Positions 27,595-37,327 are shown, counted from the stretch's first letter. The stretch: DNA of 64,000 bases from Nitrosopumilus sp. (GCA_029862745.1 JAOTWS010000006.1:61410-125409), one strand, 5' to 3'. Notes: generated by a model not told the origin, from the letters alone. A program made the numbers and translations.

Positions 27595-28143
27595 TTGGAT
27601 CTTCTAAAAAAAGGTGAATTATTTGCAAAAAAGAAACATTATGGGATGGTAGTTAAAGATAGTACTATTCCCTATTCAAAACATCTAGAAGATGTAGTCA
27701 ATAGGCTTAAAAGTTTAGGTGTAATTGATGAAGAGATTCTATGTGCAGGTTGGCTTCATGAGGTAATAGACAAAACATCTACTAGTTTTGATGATCTCTT
27801 CGAACAATTTGGAAGTAAAATAACTGTATTAGTGTCCTCAGTATCTAAAGATCCATCATTAACACGAAAACAACAAGATGCAGCATATGTTAAACAAATT
27901 AAAGAATCATCAATAGATTCAAAATTAATACTGTTATGCGATATTTCTGCAAACCTAAGTGATCTAAAAAATACCAAATCATCCAAGTCAAAAAAACTAC
28001 GTATACTCAAACAAAAAAGGCATTATCTTACAGCAATTAAAAATGATTTGATACAAAATAGTAATTATCCAAAAATCATTCCGTTAATAGAGACCATTAA
28101 TGATATTTTAAAAAAATGGGGTCAAAGACGGATATTTTATTAG
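27595..28143 (+). CDS. HD-domain protein resembling the SpoT/RelA hydrolase half
   Basis: 182 residues from TTG 27595. Helical, with landmarks of (p)ppGpp hydrolases in order: PYSKHLEDVVNRL (about 22-34), AGWLHEVIDKTSTSFDDLFEQFG and KLILLCDISANLSDL. In active enzymes the second block is LHDVIEDT and the third is KLADxxxNL. Here HD has become HE, and the third block keeps a lone Asp. It may be an altered hydrolase for a nucleotide or a dead binding domain. There is no synthetase domain. Confidence 0.65.
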   Translation: MDLLKKGELFAKKKHYGMVVKDSTIPYSKHLEDVVNRLKSLGVIDEEILCAGWLHEVIDKTSTSFDDLFEQFGSKITVLVSSVSKDPSLTRKQQDAAYVKQIKESSIDSKLILLCDISANLSDLKNTKSSKSKKLRILKQKRHYLTAIKNDLIQNSNYPKIIPLIETINDILKKWGQRRIFY

Positions 28144-28222
28144 ATTGGAATTAAGATTGAGTTTGATCGATATTATTGTTGACGCTCTAGATTGACTCTC
28201 TAGTATGATAACTACAATCCAT

Positions 28223-28315
28223 ATGAGTTGCAAAGAAGGATTTGTTCATAATTTTGCATGGTTTGAGATATTATCAAAGAATATGTGTATTCATTGCGGG
28301 AAAGAAAAATCTTAA
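28223..28315 (+). CDS. 30-residue Cys/His microprotein
   Basis: MSCKEGFVHNFAWFEILSKN followed by MCIHCGKEKS. One C and H near the start and a C-x2-C-G near the end could chelate one Zn2+. An in-frame ATG at 28205 would add six residues. It is small but cleanly bounded, with a conserved-looking aromatic core (FAWFEIL). Function unknown. Confidence 0.45.
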   Translation: MSCKEGFVHNFAWFEILSKNMCIHCGKEKS

Positions 28316-28324
28316 AAATCGAAT

Positions 28325-28513
28325 CTAATCTTTAGATTTCTTATCTTTTTTTTGTTCAGAATCCTCTGCTTTGTCTCTTACTTTTTTCATGACACAAAAT
28401 TTGCGTAGAGTATTACGTAATCCCATTTTACAATTTTTATCCAGTCTAGGTTGTATTAAGGATATGGCTTTTCGAATATCTTCTGTTGTCTGAAAAGTTA
28501 AATATTCGACCAA
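28325..28513 (-). CDS. Possible small basic protein divergent from aIF5A
   Basis: 62 codons from TTG 28513: a helical first half (TTEDIRKAISLIQPRLDKNC) and a charged tail (DSEQKKDKKSKD). It starts only 12 bp from the aIF5A start on the other strand, so each gene's promoter would lie inside the other. This makes it less sure. No family recognised. Confidence 0.4.
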   Translation of the reverse strand: MVEYLTFQTTEDIRKAISLIQPRLDKNCKMGLRNTLRKFCVMKKVRDKAEDSEQKKDKKSKD

Positions 28514-28525
28514 AAACTGTTTTGC

Positions 28526-28936
28526 ATGAGTAAACCATCTGATCTTGGTTCCTTAAAAATTGGGTCATACATCCTATTACCACATTCTGATCAACCAAGT
28601 GGGGAACCATGTCGTATTGTTGAATATGACACATCAAAACCTGGAAAACATGGTGCAGCAAAAGCTAGAATTGTTGGAGAAGGTATCTTTGATGGTCAAA
28701 AAAGACCTCATGTTGGTCCAGTCAGCATGCAGATTCATGTTCCAATGATTAACAAGAAAGTAGGCCAAATCATTTCAATTAATGGAGATGTCGTACAAGT
28801 TATGGATTCAGAAACGTTTGAGACACTAGATATCAATTTAATTGACGATGAGGTTAAAGGTAAATTGGAAAACGGACAGAATGTGGAATACTGGGTTGTT
28901 ATGGACAAAACTAAAATCATGCGTATTAAAAATTAG
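28526..28936 (+). CDS. eif5a: Translation factor aIF5A
   Basis: 136 residues. The hypusine/deoxyhypusine loop reads SKPGKHGAAKARIV, with the modified Lys in GKHG, and the C-terminal OB fold follows. It relieves stalled ribosomes, notably at polyproline. The modifying enzyme is not in this window. Confidence 0.95.
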   Translation: MSKPSDLGSLKIGSYILLPHSDQPSGEPCRIVEYDTSKPGKHGAAKARIVGEGIFDGQKRPHVGPVSMQIHVPMINKKVGQIISINGDVVQVMDSETFETLDINLIDDEVKGKLENGQNVEYWVVMDKTKIMRIKN

Positions 28937-29071
28937 GGCTAATTAGTTTTACAAAATATCACATATTCAGTTTTTAAGAAAGTTAGATGGTGCAAGTAAA
29001 TGTGCCAGAAGTTTTATGATTATGAACATAATTTACAGTGGCATTATAATTAGAATTAAATCAACTCATAC
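28937..29071. other. AT-rich spacer after aIF5A
   Basis: Nothing recognised. The aIF5A transcript ends here, near T-rich tracts. Confidence 0.4.
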
Positions 29072-29197
29072 CTATTCTCTGCACGCCTTACATAGACGAA
29101 TCAGTATCATTCCATGTGTTTTTTCAACAGTACTGTGAACCTTGGTCAATGTAACTTCCACTACAGCATCATGGCATACCTCGCATGTTCCAATCAT
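29072..29197 (-). CDS. 41-residue double C-x2-C zinc-ribbon microprotein
   Basis: Starts MIGTCEVCHDAVVEVTL and ends IRLCKACRE: two C-x2-C knuckles 30 residues apart, the layout of a zinc ribbon. Between them lies a beta-like strand with two His. No family name can be given. It lies alone in a 900-bp gap, and its ordered Cys pattern makes chance unlikely. Confidence 0.55.
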   Translation of the reverse strand: MIGTCEVCHDAVVEVTLTKVHSTVEKTHGMILIRLCKACRE

Positions 29198-29824
29198 GCC
29201 TATAATATCATTAAAATGAGATAAGATAGAATATCAAAAACTGATTAGATCTTAGTCAATGATCTGATACATCTTGATTACCTAGCTTTTCTGAAAAAAG
29301 AGAGTGTTCAAGGAATTGCACAATTACATAAGAATTGTATTTAATGATTGTCGTGGAAGTTATCACAAAAGATAGACCACATTTTGAGCATTAAAAGAAG
29401 ATATTGCACGCTCATGACATGGTAGGTCCACGTATGTTAGACGGTGATAAAACAGACAAAGACTAATTTTTTATGACGGTGAATATCAAAGTCAGCTAAT
29501 CTCTTCGGATTCTTATAGGCATACTGAGGTTGACCGTATTCAACAATGATCAATTAAACCAAATGATACAGTTAAACAAAAAATAATTTAAAACTTAATT
29601 GATAGTAGAAAGAAAATCATAACGAAATAGTTTTGGATCTTAATATCTATGTCCATGCAAAGATAGCCAACATCAAATCAAAACTAAATTTCTATGATAT
29701 TAATATTAAATGAATTGGAATTAAGGATGACAATTAAAAGTAGATACTGAAAAGATTAAGTGAAGGGAATTATCTTTTTATGATTTTGTATACCATTCCG
29801 TTTTTATTATTCTAGTATGGAGTT
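29198..29824. other. Long AT-rich gap, no gene recognised
   Basis: Over 600 bp with only very short frames. No tRNA and no complete C/D box set was found. Confidence 0.4.
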
Positions 29825-30175
29825 TTACTTTTTTAATTCAAACTTTTCCAGTAGGCTTAATAATTTATCTTTTTTATCTTTACTTATCTTGTTGTCTTGA
29901 GTGATTATCTCAACAATATAACGCATAACTAAATTATTATTTTCAAAATATTTGATATCTTGTGACTCTTGATTTAACATTCTTTTCTCCATTTCAAGTA
30001 TTACCATTTTATTTTGTAGAGTCATAATTCGATTCTCTAATACCATTTTATCATGATTAATTTTGTTACATTCATCATAATCATTGTTTTTTAGTTTTAC
30101 ATTAATTTCTTCTATTTGCTTTTTAACAATCTGAAGTGCTTTCTCTTTTGTGTTATCAAGGGTTTCTGCTTCCAA
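29825..30175 (-). CDS. Small coiled-coil protein
   Basis: 116 residues, almost wholly helical and charged, with heptad-like spacing through about residues 10-75 (KKQIEEINVKLKNNDYDECN, ENRIMTLQNKMVILEMEKRM). No signal peptide or membrane helix; unrecognised. It is isolated in AT-rich DNA. Confidence 0.6.
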   Translation of the reverse strand: MEAETLDNTKEKALQIVKKQIEEINVKLKNNDYDECNKINHDKMVLENRIMTLQNKMVILEMEKRMLNQESQDIKYFENNNLVMRYIVEIITQDNKISKDKKDKLLSLLEKFELKK

Positions 30176-30557
30176 TCATTTTATTTTTTTCATCTTCTTA
30201 ATTAATTCTCTTTTTGTATCTCATTGCAAATTACCTTATTCAATATTTTGTATCCTTTGAGTCCTTTGAGGGATTCAATTACGTTTCATAGAAGGTGTAT
30301 ATCTTGAGGTATTCCTAATTTCAGACGATCCAAATCCATGAATAATGATAAGACAAATCACAGTACAATATACTTAAAGATGAATTTAGGAATCAAACCT
30401 AAATATCAATTTCCTTGCTTGAAATTACATATAATTCATTTATCTTAAATATACTCAAATTAAATTACAATCAATAACTAGTTTGACTTCAATGCAAAAT
30501 AACAAGCCAATTCATTTCGACCGTAGGACTAAAATCATGCACATTAAGAGTTAATCT
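30176..30557. other. Gap before a putative C/D sRNA
   Basis: Nothing recognised in about 380 bp of AT-rich sequence. Confidence 0.4.
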
Positions 30558-30620
30558 GATGCTGATGATGAGCGGAAAAGCCGTCTGAATGTTGATGAGG
30601 ATTATGAGTAATGAAGCATC
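30558..30620 (+). ncRNA. Possible box C/D guide sRNA (63 nt)
   Basis: Terminal stem GATGC/GCATC (30558-30562, 30616-30620), box C ATGATGA (30565-30571), D' CTGA (30585-30588), C' TTGATGA (30592-30598), then a 12-nt guide and a D-like ATGA (30611-30614). Size and guide spacing fit archaeal C/D sRNAs. Box D is one base off CTGA, so this is less certain than the copy at 9726. It lies just upstream of dph6. Confidence 0.45.
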
Positions 30621-30671
30621 ATCATTTTTCAACAAATTTGAAGTGTTTGTTGAATTGATTTTTTTTAGATC

Positions 30672-31361
30672 ATGAGATTAGCTTCCCTGTTTTCAGGTGG
30701 AAAAGATAGTACATTTGCAATCCATCTAGCACAAAAACAAGGACATGAGATAGTATGTCTTCTGAGTATTTTCCCAAAATCTGAAGAAAGTCATTTACTA
30801 CATCATCCGAATATAAAGTGGACAAATCTTCAATCACAATCTATGAACATTCCTCAATTAACAACCAAGGCCTCATCTGATGAATCTGATAATGAATTGA
30901 TAACTCTTGGAAAGTTATTAGATATTGCAAAAAATCGATTTAATATTGAGGGGGTAGTACATGGTGGAATTAAAAGTAAATTTCAAAAAGAAAAATTTGA
31001 AACTATTTGCTCAAAATTTAATTTAATACCAATTTCACCTCTGTGGGATTCTGAACCAGTACAATACATGAATGATCTACTTGATTCCAATTACGAGTTT
31101 ATAATGACTAGTGTATCTTCTGATGGATTAAATGATTCCTGGCTTGGTAAATCTATTTCGAAATCGGACATTGGCACATTAAAAAAATTATCCGAAAAGT
31201 ATGGATTTAACTTAAATTTTGAAGGTGGTGAGGCAGAAACATTTGTAATTAATTGTCCTCTTTTTTCAAATTCGATCAAAATTAAAAAATATAAAAAAAT
31301 ATGGGATGGGTATAGAGGAAGGTTTGAAATAGTGGATGCTGAATTAAATTACAATGCTTGA
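30672..31361 (+). CDS. dph6: Diphthine-ammonia ligase (Dph6-like ATP pyrophosphatase)
   Basis: 229 residues. The PP-loop FSGGKDSTFA lies at 8-17, HGGIKSKFQKEKFE in the middle and EGGEAETFVINCPLF near the end, all typical of Dph6/DPH6-type enzymes that amidate diphthine on EF-2. Its last codons overlap srp54 by 8 bp, so the pair is co-expressed; both act on translation-related processes. Confidence 0.88.
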   Translation: MRLASLFSGGKDSTFAIHLAQKQGHEIVCLLSIFPKSEESHLLHHPNIKWTNLQSQSMNIPQLTTKASSDESDNELITLGKLLDIAKNRFNIEGVVHGGIKSKFQKEKFETICSKFNLIPISPLWDSEPVQYMNDLLDSNYEFIMTSVSSDGLNDSWLGKSISKSDIGTLKKLSEKYGFNLNFEGGEAETFVINCPLFSNSIKIKKYKKIWDGYRGRFEIVDAELNYNA

Positions 31362-32679
31362 CGGACTCAAGAATAGCTTAAGTGACGCAATCAAGAAAAT
31401 TGTCAAATCTTCAGGAATTGATGAAGAATTAATCAAAGATTTATCCAAAGATGTCCAAAGAGCACTGTTACAATCAGATGTCAATGTACGCTTGGTTCTT
31501 GAAATTACAAAACACCTAGAGGAACGCGCTCTAAACGAAATTCCTCCACCAGGACTTTCACGTAAAGATCACATAATCAAGATTCTATATGACGAACTTT
31601 CAAAATTACTTGGAAATGAATCTAATTTTGATTTTAAACCTGGAAAACAAAATAAAATAATTCTCTTAGGAATTCAAGGTAGTGGGAAAACTACTGTAGC
31701 ATCTAAACTTGCTAAATTTTTATCCCGACAAGGATATAAGATTGGAGTTATAGGTGCAGATACTTACAGACCTGGGGCATTAGTTCAGCTTAAAACAATG
31801 TGTGAAAAATCAAATGTTGAAGTTTACGGTGAAGAAAACAATAAAGATTCTCCAAACATTGTAAGAAATGGATTAAAACATTTTGAAGGACAACCATTAG
31901 ATGTCATTTTAATTGACACTGCAGGTCGTCACAAAGAAGAAAAGGATCTGCTTGAAGAAATGGAAAGAATTAACAAAGCAGCAGATCCTGATCTGGTATT
32001 ACTTGTTATTGATGGAACTATTGGGCAACAGTGTTTTAATCAAGCGGAGGCATTTCACAAAACAATTCCTGTTGGAGGCATAATCATCACTAAATTAGAT
32101 AGCTCTGCAAAAGGAGGCGGTGCACTTGCTGCATCTGCAGCTACAGGAGCACAAATTATGTACATTGGCACGGGTGAAAGAATTGATGATTTAGAAAAAT
32201 TTTCACCAACTAGATTTGTGGGACGACTTCTTGGAATGGGAGATATTCAAGCTGTGTTAGATTTAGCAAAAAGATTAGAAAATGAAGGCGATGATGTTAG
32301 AATGAAAAGAATCTCTAGTGGAAAAATGAATATGGATGATTTCTTTTATCAGCTAGAAGAAGTAACAAAAGTAGGCTCTTTGAGAGGACTTTTGGATAGT
32401 ATGCCTGGACTTTCAGGGATGGTCAAAAATGATCAAGTAGATCAAATGGAAGGCCGAGTTTCAAAATGGAGGTATATCATTCAAAGTATGACTAAAGAAG
32501 AAAAAGCAGATCCTAGCTTGATAAATGCATCTAGAATCAAAAGAATTTCGCGTGGTTCTGGATGGCCTGAAAGTGAAGTTAAGGAACTCATCAAAAATTA
32601 CAAAAACTCTAAGAATATGATGAAAGCATCTAAAGGACGTCAAATGCAAGGTACTCTTAGAAAAATGGGTTTAGGATAA
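31354..32679 (+). CDS. srp54: Signal recognition particle protein SRP54
   Basis: 441 residues. N domain (about 1-90), G domain with P-loop GIQGSGKTT (about 107-115), DTAGR and TKLD, then the methionine-rich M domain ([39 protein letters not shown]). It binds SRP RNA and signal peptides to deliver membrane proteins. The matching 7S RNA is not in this window. Confidence 0.96.
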   Translation: MLDGLKNSLSDAIKKIVKSSGIDEELIKDLSKDVQRALLQSDVNVRLVLEITKHLEERALNEIPPPGLSRKDHIIKILYDELSKLLGNESNFDFKPGKQNKIILLGIQGSGKTTVASKLAKFLSRQGYKIGVIGADTYRPGALVQLKTMCEKSNVEVYGEENNKDSPNIVRNGLKHFEGQPLDVILIDTAGRHKEEKDLLEEMERINKAADPDLVLLVIDGTIGQQCFNQAEAFHKTIPVGGIIITKLDSSAKGGGALAASAATGAQIMYIGTGERIDDLEKFSPTRFVGRLLGMGDIQAVLDLAKRLENEGDDVRMKRISSGKMNMDDFFYQLEEVTKVGSLRGLLDSMPGLSGMVKNDQVDQMEGRVSKWRYIIQSMTKEEKADPSLINASRIKRISRGSGWPESEVKELIKNYKNSKNMMKASKGRQMQGTLRKMGLG

Positions 32680-32703
32680 TTTTTTACGTAAATTTTTTCT
32701 AAC

Positions 32704-33852
32704 ATGACTAAATATCAAAAAATTATTCCTATTGCAAATCAAATTATAAAAAAATACAACCTATGTGATAATTGTCTAGGTAGACTATTCTCTAAAAAAT
32801 TATATCTTTCATCGAACAAGTTACTTGGTAGAAAACTCAAAAAAAACCTAAATTCAAAGCAAAAGTGCTATATCTGCAAAAATCTGTTTGAACATTTAGA
32901 TATTTACTTAAAATTGATGAATGAGAAATCAGATGGTTATTCCTTCTCCTCTTTCAGTGTCGGAGCTTTGATCAAACCATCAATTATTGAAAGAGATGAC
33001 CATATTCGTTCTGAATACAAATTAAGAGGAATTGATAGTATCAAGACAGACATTACAAAAGAGTTAGGAAGATCCTTTTCAAAAAAATCCAAAAAAAAAA
33101 TTGAACATTTGGATCCTGAGATCACTTTTACTTTAAATTTAAAAGATGAATTATGCCAATTACGTTCAAAATCTGTCACTTTTTCTGGGCGATATGTAAA
33201 AACTCTAAGAGGACTCACACAAAAACAAAAACCATGCAGTAATTGTTCTGGAAAAGGCTGTAGAATTTGTAATTTTCATGGGATTTCAGAATTTAATAGC
33301 ATTGAAGGTTTGATTTCTAAATTCTTTTTTGAGAAACTTGGTGGAACGACTGCTAAATTTACCTGGATCGGGGGTGAGGATAAATCAAGTTTGGTGTTGG
33401 GATCTGGGAGACCTTTTTTTGTTAAAATTCAAAATCCATTAAAAAGGAGATTGAGAGTAACGCATGTTAAACTTGGTTCACTTGAAATCAACAATTTGAA
33501 AACTATAAACGAATCTCCTAAAAAACCTGTTAAATTTATTTCAATCATAAATGTGAAAATATGCACAGATTTTGAAATAGATACTGAAAATCTTAAAAAA
33601 TTAAAAGATCTTAAAAAGCAACCTATAGTAGTTTATGATAAATCTGGAAAACGCTCAGAGAAGAAAGTGTTTAGTGTAGGATATAAAAAAAATTCAAAAA
33701 AAATATTTACATTGAAAATCAAAACTGAAGGAGGTCTACCTATCAAAAGATTTGTAACCGGGGATGATATTTTTCCTAGTCCACATCATATTCTAAACAC
33801 CCAATGCATATGTCAAGAATTTGATTTTCTTGATATTGAAGTACAACAATAA
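32704..33852 (+). CDS. pus10: tRNA pseudouridine synthase Pus10
   Basis: 382 residues. The N-terminal zinc/THUMP region has CDNCLGRLF (about 19-27) and CYICKNLFEH, and an internal CSNCSGKGCRIC is also present. The synthase domain shows FSGRYVKTLRGLTQKQKPC and GREDKS-like GGEDKSSLVLGSGRPF. Pus10 forms pseudouridine 54/55 in archaeal tRNA. It follows srp54 closely, probably in one unit. Confidence 0.92.
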   Translation: MTKYQKIIPIANQIIKKYNLCDNCLGRLFSKKLYLSSNKLLGRKLKKNLNSKQKCYICKNLFEHLDIYLKLMNEKSDGYSFSSFSVGALIKPSIIERDDHIRSEYKLRGIDSIKTDITKELGRSFSKKSKKKIEHLDPEITFTLNLKDELCQLRSKSVTFSGRYVKTLRGLTQKQKPCSNCSGKGCRICNFHGISEFNSIEGLISKFFFEKLGGTTAKFTWIGGEDKSSLVLGSGRPFFVKIQNPLKRRLRVTHVKLGSLEINNLKTINESPKKPVKFISIINVKICTDFEIDTENLKKLKDLKKQPIVVYDKSGKRSEKKVFSVGYKKNSKKIFTLKIKTEGGLPIKRFVTGDDIFPSPHHILNTQCICQEFDFLDIEVQQ

Positions 33853-33878
33853 TGATAATGAAGAAAAACATTTAGAAT

Positions 33879-34124
33879 CTAAGGAGTGAAATATCCTGCT
33901 TGCCATTGTAGTTTTTGCTCCTCAGTTCCAAAGATGTTAATTGATTTATCAAAACAATCTACACGATCTAAGCCTTGATCAAATAATCTTTTACAGTCCT
34001 CTAGCGTTAGTTGGAGGTTCTTTTGATCACGTATTGTTGCAACTTCTTGATAATTTGAATTTCCTATAATCCCAATAATGATGGCAATTACAAATACAAC
34101 TACAATAATTATCAGATTATTCAA
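33879..34124 (-). CDS. Membrane-anchored small protein
   Basis: 81 residues: one N-terminal membrane helix (about 3-21) and a soluble tail with two Cys (LEDCKRLFDQGLDRVDCFDK). The tail is probably outside the cell (inference). It overlaps the upstream 78-residue gene by 8 bp. Unrecognised. Confidence 0.55.
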   Translation of the reverse strand: MNNLIIIVVVFVIAIIIGIIGNSNYQEVATIRDQKNLQLTLEDCKRLFDQGLDRVDCFDKSINIFGTEEQKLQWQAGYFTP

Positions 34125-34353
34125 TCAAACCACTTCGTTTTAATGCCTGCATGTAGTTTTGAGTCTGAATTTTGGATTTATCCGAGTATTTATTTTTCTC
34201 AAGCCAATTTTGCAAGGTTTCGTATTTGAATTCTAGATCTGTTTTAAGCATCGACTTACGAATAATTTGCCAATCCTTGTCTTTTACTGACTGAGATCTA
34301 ATCATAGTTGGAATCCAATCAAAGAACTTAAACTTGTACCACTTTAAAAACAT
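34117..34353 (-). CDS. Small hypothetical protein, coupled to the next gene
   Basis: 78 residues, basic and aromatic, with the repeat-like charged helix NWLEKNKYSDKSKIQTQNYM. No motif recognised. It overlaps the membrane-anchored protein gene, so both are made from one mRNA. Confidence 0.5.
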   Translation of the reverse strand: MFLKWYKFKFFDWIPTMIRSQSVKDKDWQIIRKSMLKTDLEFKYETLQNWLEKNKYSDKSKIQTQNYMQALKRSGLIE

Positions 34354-34382
34354 GAATTTCTCTATTGATAGTCTCCCTTATT

Positions 34383-34511
34383 TTAGCACATCACATCTCT
34401 ACATTCAGACATCAAAAACGTAGTTAGAATGAATCCTCCAAGTATTGTAATTCCAAGTGTAATTAATAATCCTGCAAGAATAGTTTTTTTCTCATCAAGT
34501 TTCATTACCAT
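34383..34511 (-). CDS. 42-residue single-helix membrane microprotein
   Basis: Short basic/acidic start (MVMKLDEKK), one membrane helix (TILAGLLITLGITILGGFIL) and a tail with two Cys (ECRDVMC). An ATG at 34505 is an alternative start. The layout suggests a small membrane subunit or regulator. Confidence 0.5.
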   Translation of the reverse strand: MVMKLDEKKTILAGLLITLGITILGGFILTTFLMSECRDVMC

Positions 34512-34622
34512 GGTTAAAATTTTTAATTAGAGTATATCAAGCGATGGCAGTTTGATGGCTAGTGGTAAAAAAATTCAGGATGATACCTAGATTGGATAGA
34601 GCATAAAGATGATCTATAAAGA

Positions 34623-34715
34623 TTATTTTTTAAACAGTATCCAAATTCTGGTCCCCACAAAAATCCCCACTCCTAAAATGATCAAAAATGGTACTATGAA
34701 TTGAGATTCATCCAT
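34623..34715 (-). CDS. 30-residue single-helix membrane microprotein
   Basis: Acidic start (MDESQF), one hydrophobic helix (IVPFLIILGVGIFVGTRIWI) and a Lys-Lys end, a clean single-span layout with the positive end inside. Too short for family assignment; could be chance. Confidence 0.35.
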   Translation of the reverse strand: MDESQFIVPFLIILGVGIFVGTRIWILFKK

Positions 34716-34891
34716 GATATCTAATACTCATTGATTGTATTTATGGAGAAAAATAAGAGTTGTAATAACAAGTTAATATTATAATAGTAATATCAAATAC
34801 AAACTAATAGAAAATCTCTTAACATCGTATCAGCGATCAATGAAAAGTTACTAAAAATTATGAAATGGTATTAAAAAATAACATAAAAAAA

Positions 34892-35245
34892 TTATGGGGA
34901 GAGACCTGTACCGCTGACATTTCTATCCCATGCATCTACCATTGAGTTTTGTCTCAGATCAAGTTCTTCCAGGTATCCATTTATTTCTCCTGCTGGAATG
35001 TAAAATGTAGCAGAAACAATATCTCCTACATCTGCATCACAGTTTGGAACAACAACTGAACGCCCTACACTTGACTCACCAACACAACCATAGTCAGTTA
35101 CAGTGATTACTGATACATCCTCAGTTACTAGAGTTGGAACAATATTCCAAGGAGTTATTGTAAAGACTAGTATTACTGAAGTTGCAACAGCTACTATAGC
35201 TAGAAACTTTAGCTGTGGTGTTTTTTTGTTTTTTGTTTGTTGCAT
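34892..35245 (-). CDS. Secreted or membrane-anchored small protein
   Basis: 117 residues. A Lys/Gln-rich N-terminus and one hydrophobic helix (about 14-34) are followed by an extracellular beta-rich domain with two Cys (YGCVGESS, VVPNCDADVGD) that may form a disulfide. No PEFG signal at the end. Unrecognised. Confidence 0.6.
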   Translation of the reverse strand: MQQTKNKKTPQLKFLAIVAVATSVILVFTITPWNIVPTLVTEDVSVITVTDYGCVGESSVGRSVVVPNCDADVGDIVSATFYIPAGEINGYLEELDLRQNSMVDAWDRNVSGTGLSP

Positions 35246-35332
35246 TTCTTGTCACTACTAATTACACTTTGTAGAATATAACATGATGCTAACTTTTAGA
35301 ATAGTGCTAACTTTTGCAATTAAATAAAAAGA

Positions 35333-35665
35333 TCATGTTACTTTACAATCACAATTTTTGTTTTTTAGAATTCCAATTTGTTCAATGGGAGTATCTATGA
35401 AGGCATCTTGAATATATTTTCCAGTTAACTTTCGTTTGTCAAGTGGACTCTTGTGATTGTACCCCCTATGACTCATCTCTTTTACAAGTTTTTCATGTCT
35501 GAGATACATTGCATTTAGTTTTCCCTTCCACCTAATTGTTTCAGGATGCATAGAATATCCCTTTTTCTTTTCGGTTATTACAGTCCACATCGCATGTAGT
35601 TCACGATGTTCTCCCAGTAGGTGATTTCGACACAATCTACTTGGAGAGATATCCCAAATTCTCAT
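35333..35665 (-). CDS. Pyrimidine-dimer DNA glycosylase-like protein (endonuclease V family)
   Basis: 110 residues. MRIWDISPSRLCRNHLLGEHRELHAMWTVI matches the start of the phage T4 endonuclease V family (Pyr_excise): the H-L-L-G-E-H-R-E-L core contains the catalytic Glu. The later segments LNAMYLRHEKLVKEMSHRGYNHKSPLD also fit. It probably cuts UV-damaged DNA or has a related role. It lies just downstream of tfb on the same strand. Confidence 0.78.
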   Translation of the reverse strand: MRIWDISPSRLCRNHLLGEHRELHAMWTVITEKKKGYSMHPETIRWKGKLNAMYLRHEKLVKEMSHRGYNHKSPLDKRKLTGKYIQDAFIDTPIEQIGILKNKNCDCKVT

Positions 35666-35726
35666 CTAAAAGAGATATTCAGTGCATGAATAAATAATTT
35701 GAAACTAAAAGTTTCTAGTGCCAATA

Positions 35727-36626
35727 TTATTTTCTTTTGGCTACCACTAATTCTTTTACTCTATTGCGAATAGTTACAGCACTTATTCCTGAAATCTGGG
35801 AAATTCTTGTCTGTGAAACTTTTTCATGGTTGTCTTGTATTGCCAGATATACTGCAGCAGCTGCCATGGCCATTGGATGCTTGCCGGAAGTTATTTCACT
35901 TTTCTGACCAAACTCCAAAATCTTTCTTGCATCTTGTTTTGTTTTTTCAGAAACATTGGCCTCACTTGATATGCGCTCTATGAACTTACATGGGCTGTAA
36001 GACAATGAATTGACTTCATCAAGATTTGCGTGCAATGTGCGGTAGACACGCTGGAGTGTCTTCTTTTTTATTCCTGAAGCATTTGCGATATCAGCCAGAG
36101 TTCTAGGCGTATCTGTAAGACGGCATGCAATATACACTACTGCACATAACACTGACTGATTTGAGCGACCATGCAATAATTCCTTCTGCTCCACCTTTCT
36201 AAACAGGTATGCTGATTTTTCTACAACGTACTCAGGTAATCCAAGTTTGGAGCGCATCCCATCAAGAAATGTAAATGCTTTGATGTATGATTGCTTGGTA
36301 ATGGCAGATCTGCTGTTTCTATCCCACATTCTCAAGCGATAAAACATTCTCCTGTTTTCAGGAGAAAGGGATCTTCCAGTGGAATCTCTGTTTTTAGATT
36401 CCATAATTGTAGACAGTCCCATATCTGCCATTTTCAGAGATATTTTTTGTCCCGTTCTTGCACTATTCTGTTGTCCATCCATGCCTTGGAACGCATTTTC
36501 AGGTCCAAAATCAATCGCATTCTCAGACAATACAACTCCACAATTACCACATGTTATCTCCCCGATCATTGTATCAGTAATCTTGATTGGGTGTAGACAT
36601 GTCTTATCCAAATGATTTGTAGGCAT
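35727..36626 (-). CDS. tfb: Transcription initiation factor B (TFB), intact copy
   Basis: 299 residues: zinc ribbon (CLHPIKI...CGNC), B-finger/linker with DSTGRSLSPENRRMFYRLRMWD (about 83-104) and two cyclin folds ending RISQISGISAVTIRNRVKEL. It recruits RNA polymerase to TBP-bound promoters. This copy served as reference for the broken TFB at 6005-6912. The first ribbon Cys pair is reduced (only C10 plus a His before C-x2-C), so zinc binding may use His. Confidence 0.95.
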   Translation of the reverse strand: MPTNHLDKTCLHPIKITDTMIGEITCGNCGVVLSENAIDFGPENAFQGMDGQQNSARTGQKISLKMADMGLSTIMESKNRDSTGRSLSPENRRMFYRLRMWDRNSRSAITKQSYIKAFTFLDGMRSKLGLPEYVVEKSAYLFRKVEQKELLHGRSNQSVLCAVVYIACRLTDTPRTLADIANASGIKKKTLQRVYRTLHANLDEVNSLSYSPCKFIERISSEANVSEKTKQDARKILEFGQKSEITSGKHPMAMAAAAVYLAIQDNHEKVSQTRISQISGISAVTIRNRVKELVVAKRK

Positions 36627-37192
36627 ATGATATTAATGGCCATTACTGAATTTTAACCACGTGTAATTTTTTTTATAGTGCTAAACCAAATACATGAATC
36701 CTGCATTTCAAGATTCTGCATACCAGAATTTTTTGCAATTATAGCAATTTTTCCCATGTTGAGAGCACATCTTAATTTTTTATCTCTAGATTTCCAAAAT
36801 TATTTGAACCGCAAGTAGGATGTCCTAGATCATTTACTATATCATTAGGTATTCTTCATTCTTTTAGAATGTCATAATGAAATATTTTTTGCGGGTTTCT
36901 TTACAATTTTATTAAAATCAGGGATTAATACAAAATTATTTTTAAATGATTATGTCTCAATAATAATCCTAATTTTAGTACTATATCTAATACAAACTAT
37001 TAAAACAATAATAATTATTGTTAGAAGTTATATCAAGGGTTAAATCTTTAATATTTTTTACATTTGACATATCTGAAACTCCCATCTTGACTACATGTTT
37101 CTGAGTAATCCTCCCCTTCCCAATTAGAGAATAATCTAGTGTTTTGTCCGTTAATGATAACAATTAACTAGCACTAAATATCATGAAACTAT
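36627..37192. other. AT-rich gap upstream of tfb
   Basis: About 570 bp with no recognised gene or RNA; it contains the tfb promoter region. Confidence 0.4.
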
Positions 37193-37285
37193 ATGCCAGA
37201 AAGGAAAAAAAATAAACATCAAAGACATGCTGACCAAAGAGCAGATAGACGTAAAAAAAAGAAAAGTGGAAAGCCTAGATCCTAA
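37193..37285 (+). CDS. 30-residue highly basic microprotein
   Basis: MPERKKNKHQRHADQRADRR plus KKKKSGKPRS: 16 of 30 residues are Lys or Arg. It could bind RNA or DNA. It ends about 40 bp before the zincin-like gene and reads the same way. Reality is uncertain because AT-rich DNA favours Lys codons. Confidence 0.4.
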   Translation: MPERKKNKHQRHADQRADRRKKKKSGKPRS

Positions 37286-37327
37286 TCGAATTAACATTTT
37301 TACATTCAAAGTTTTTGAGGAGAAATA

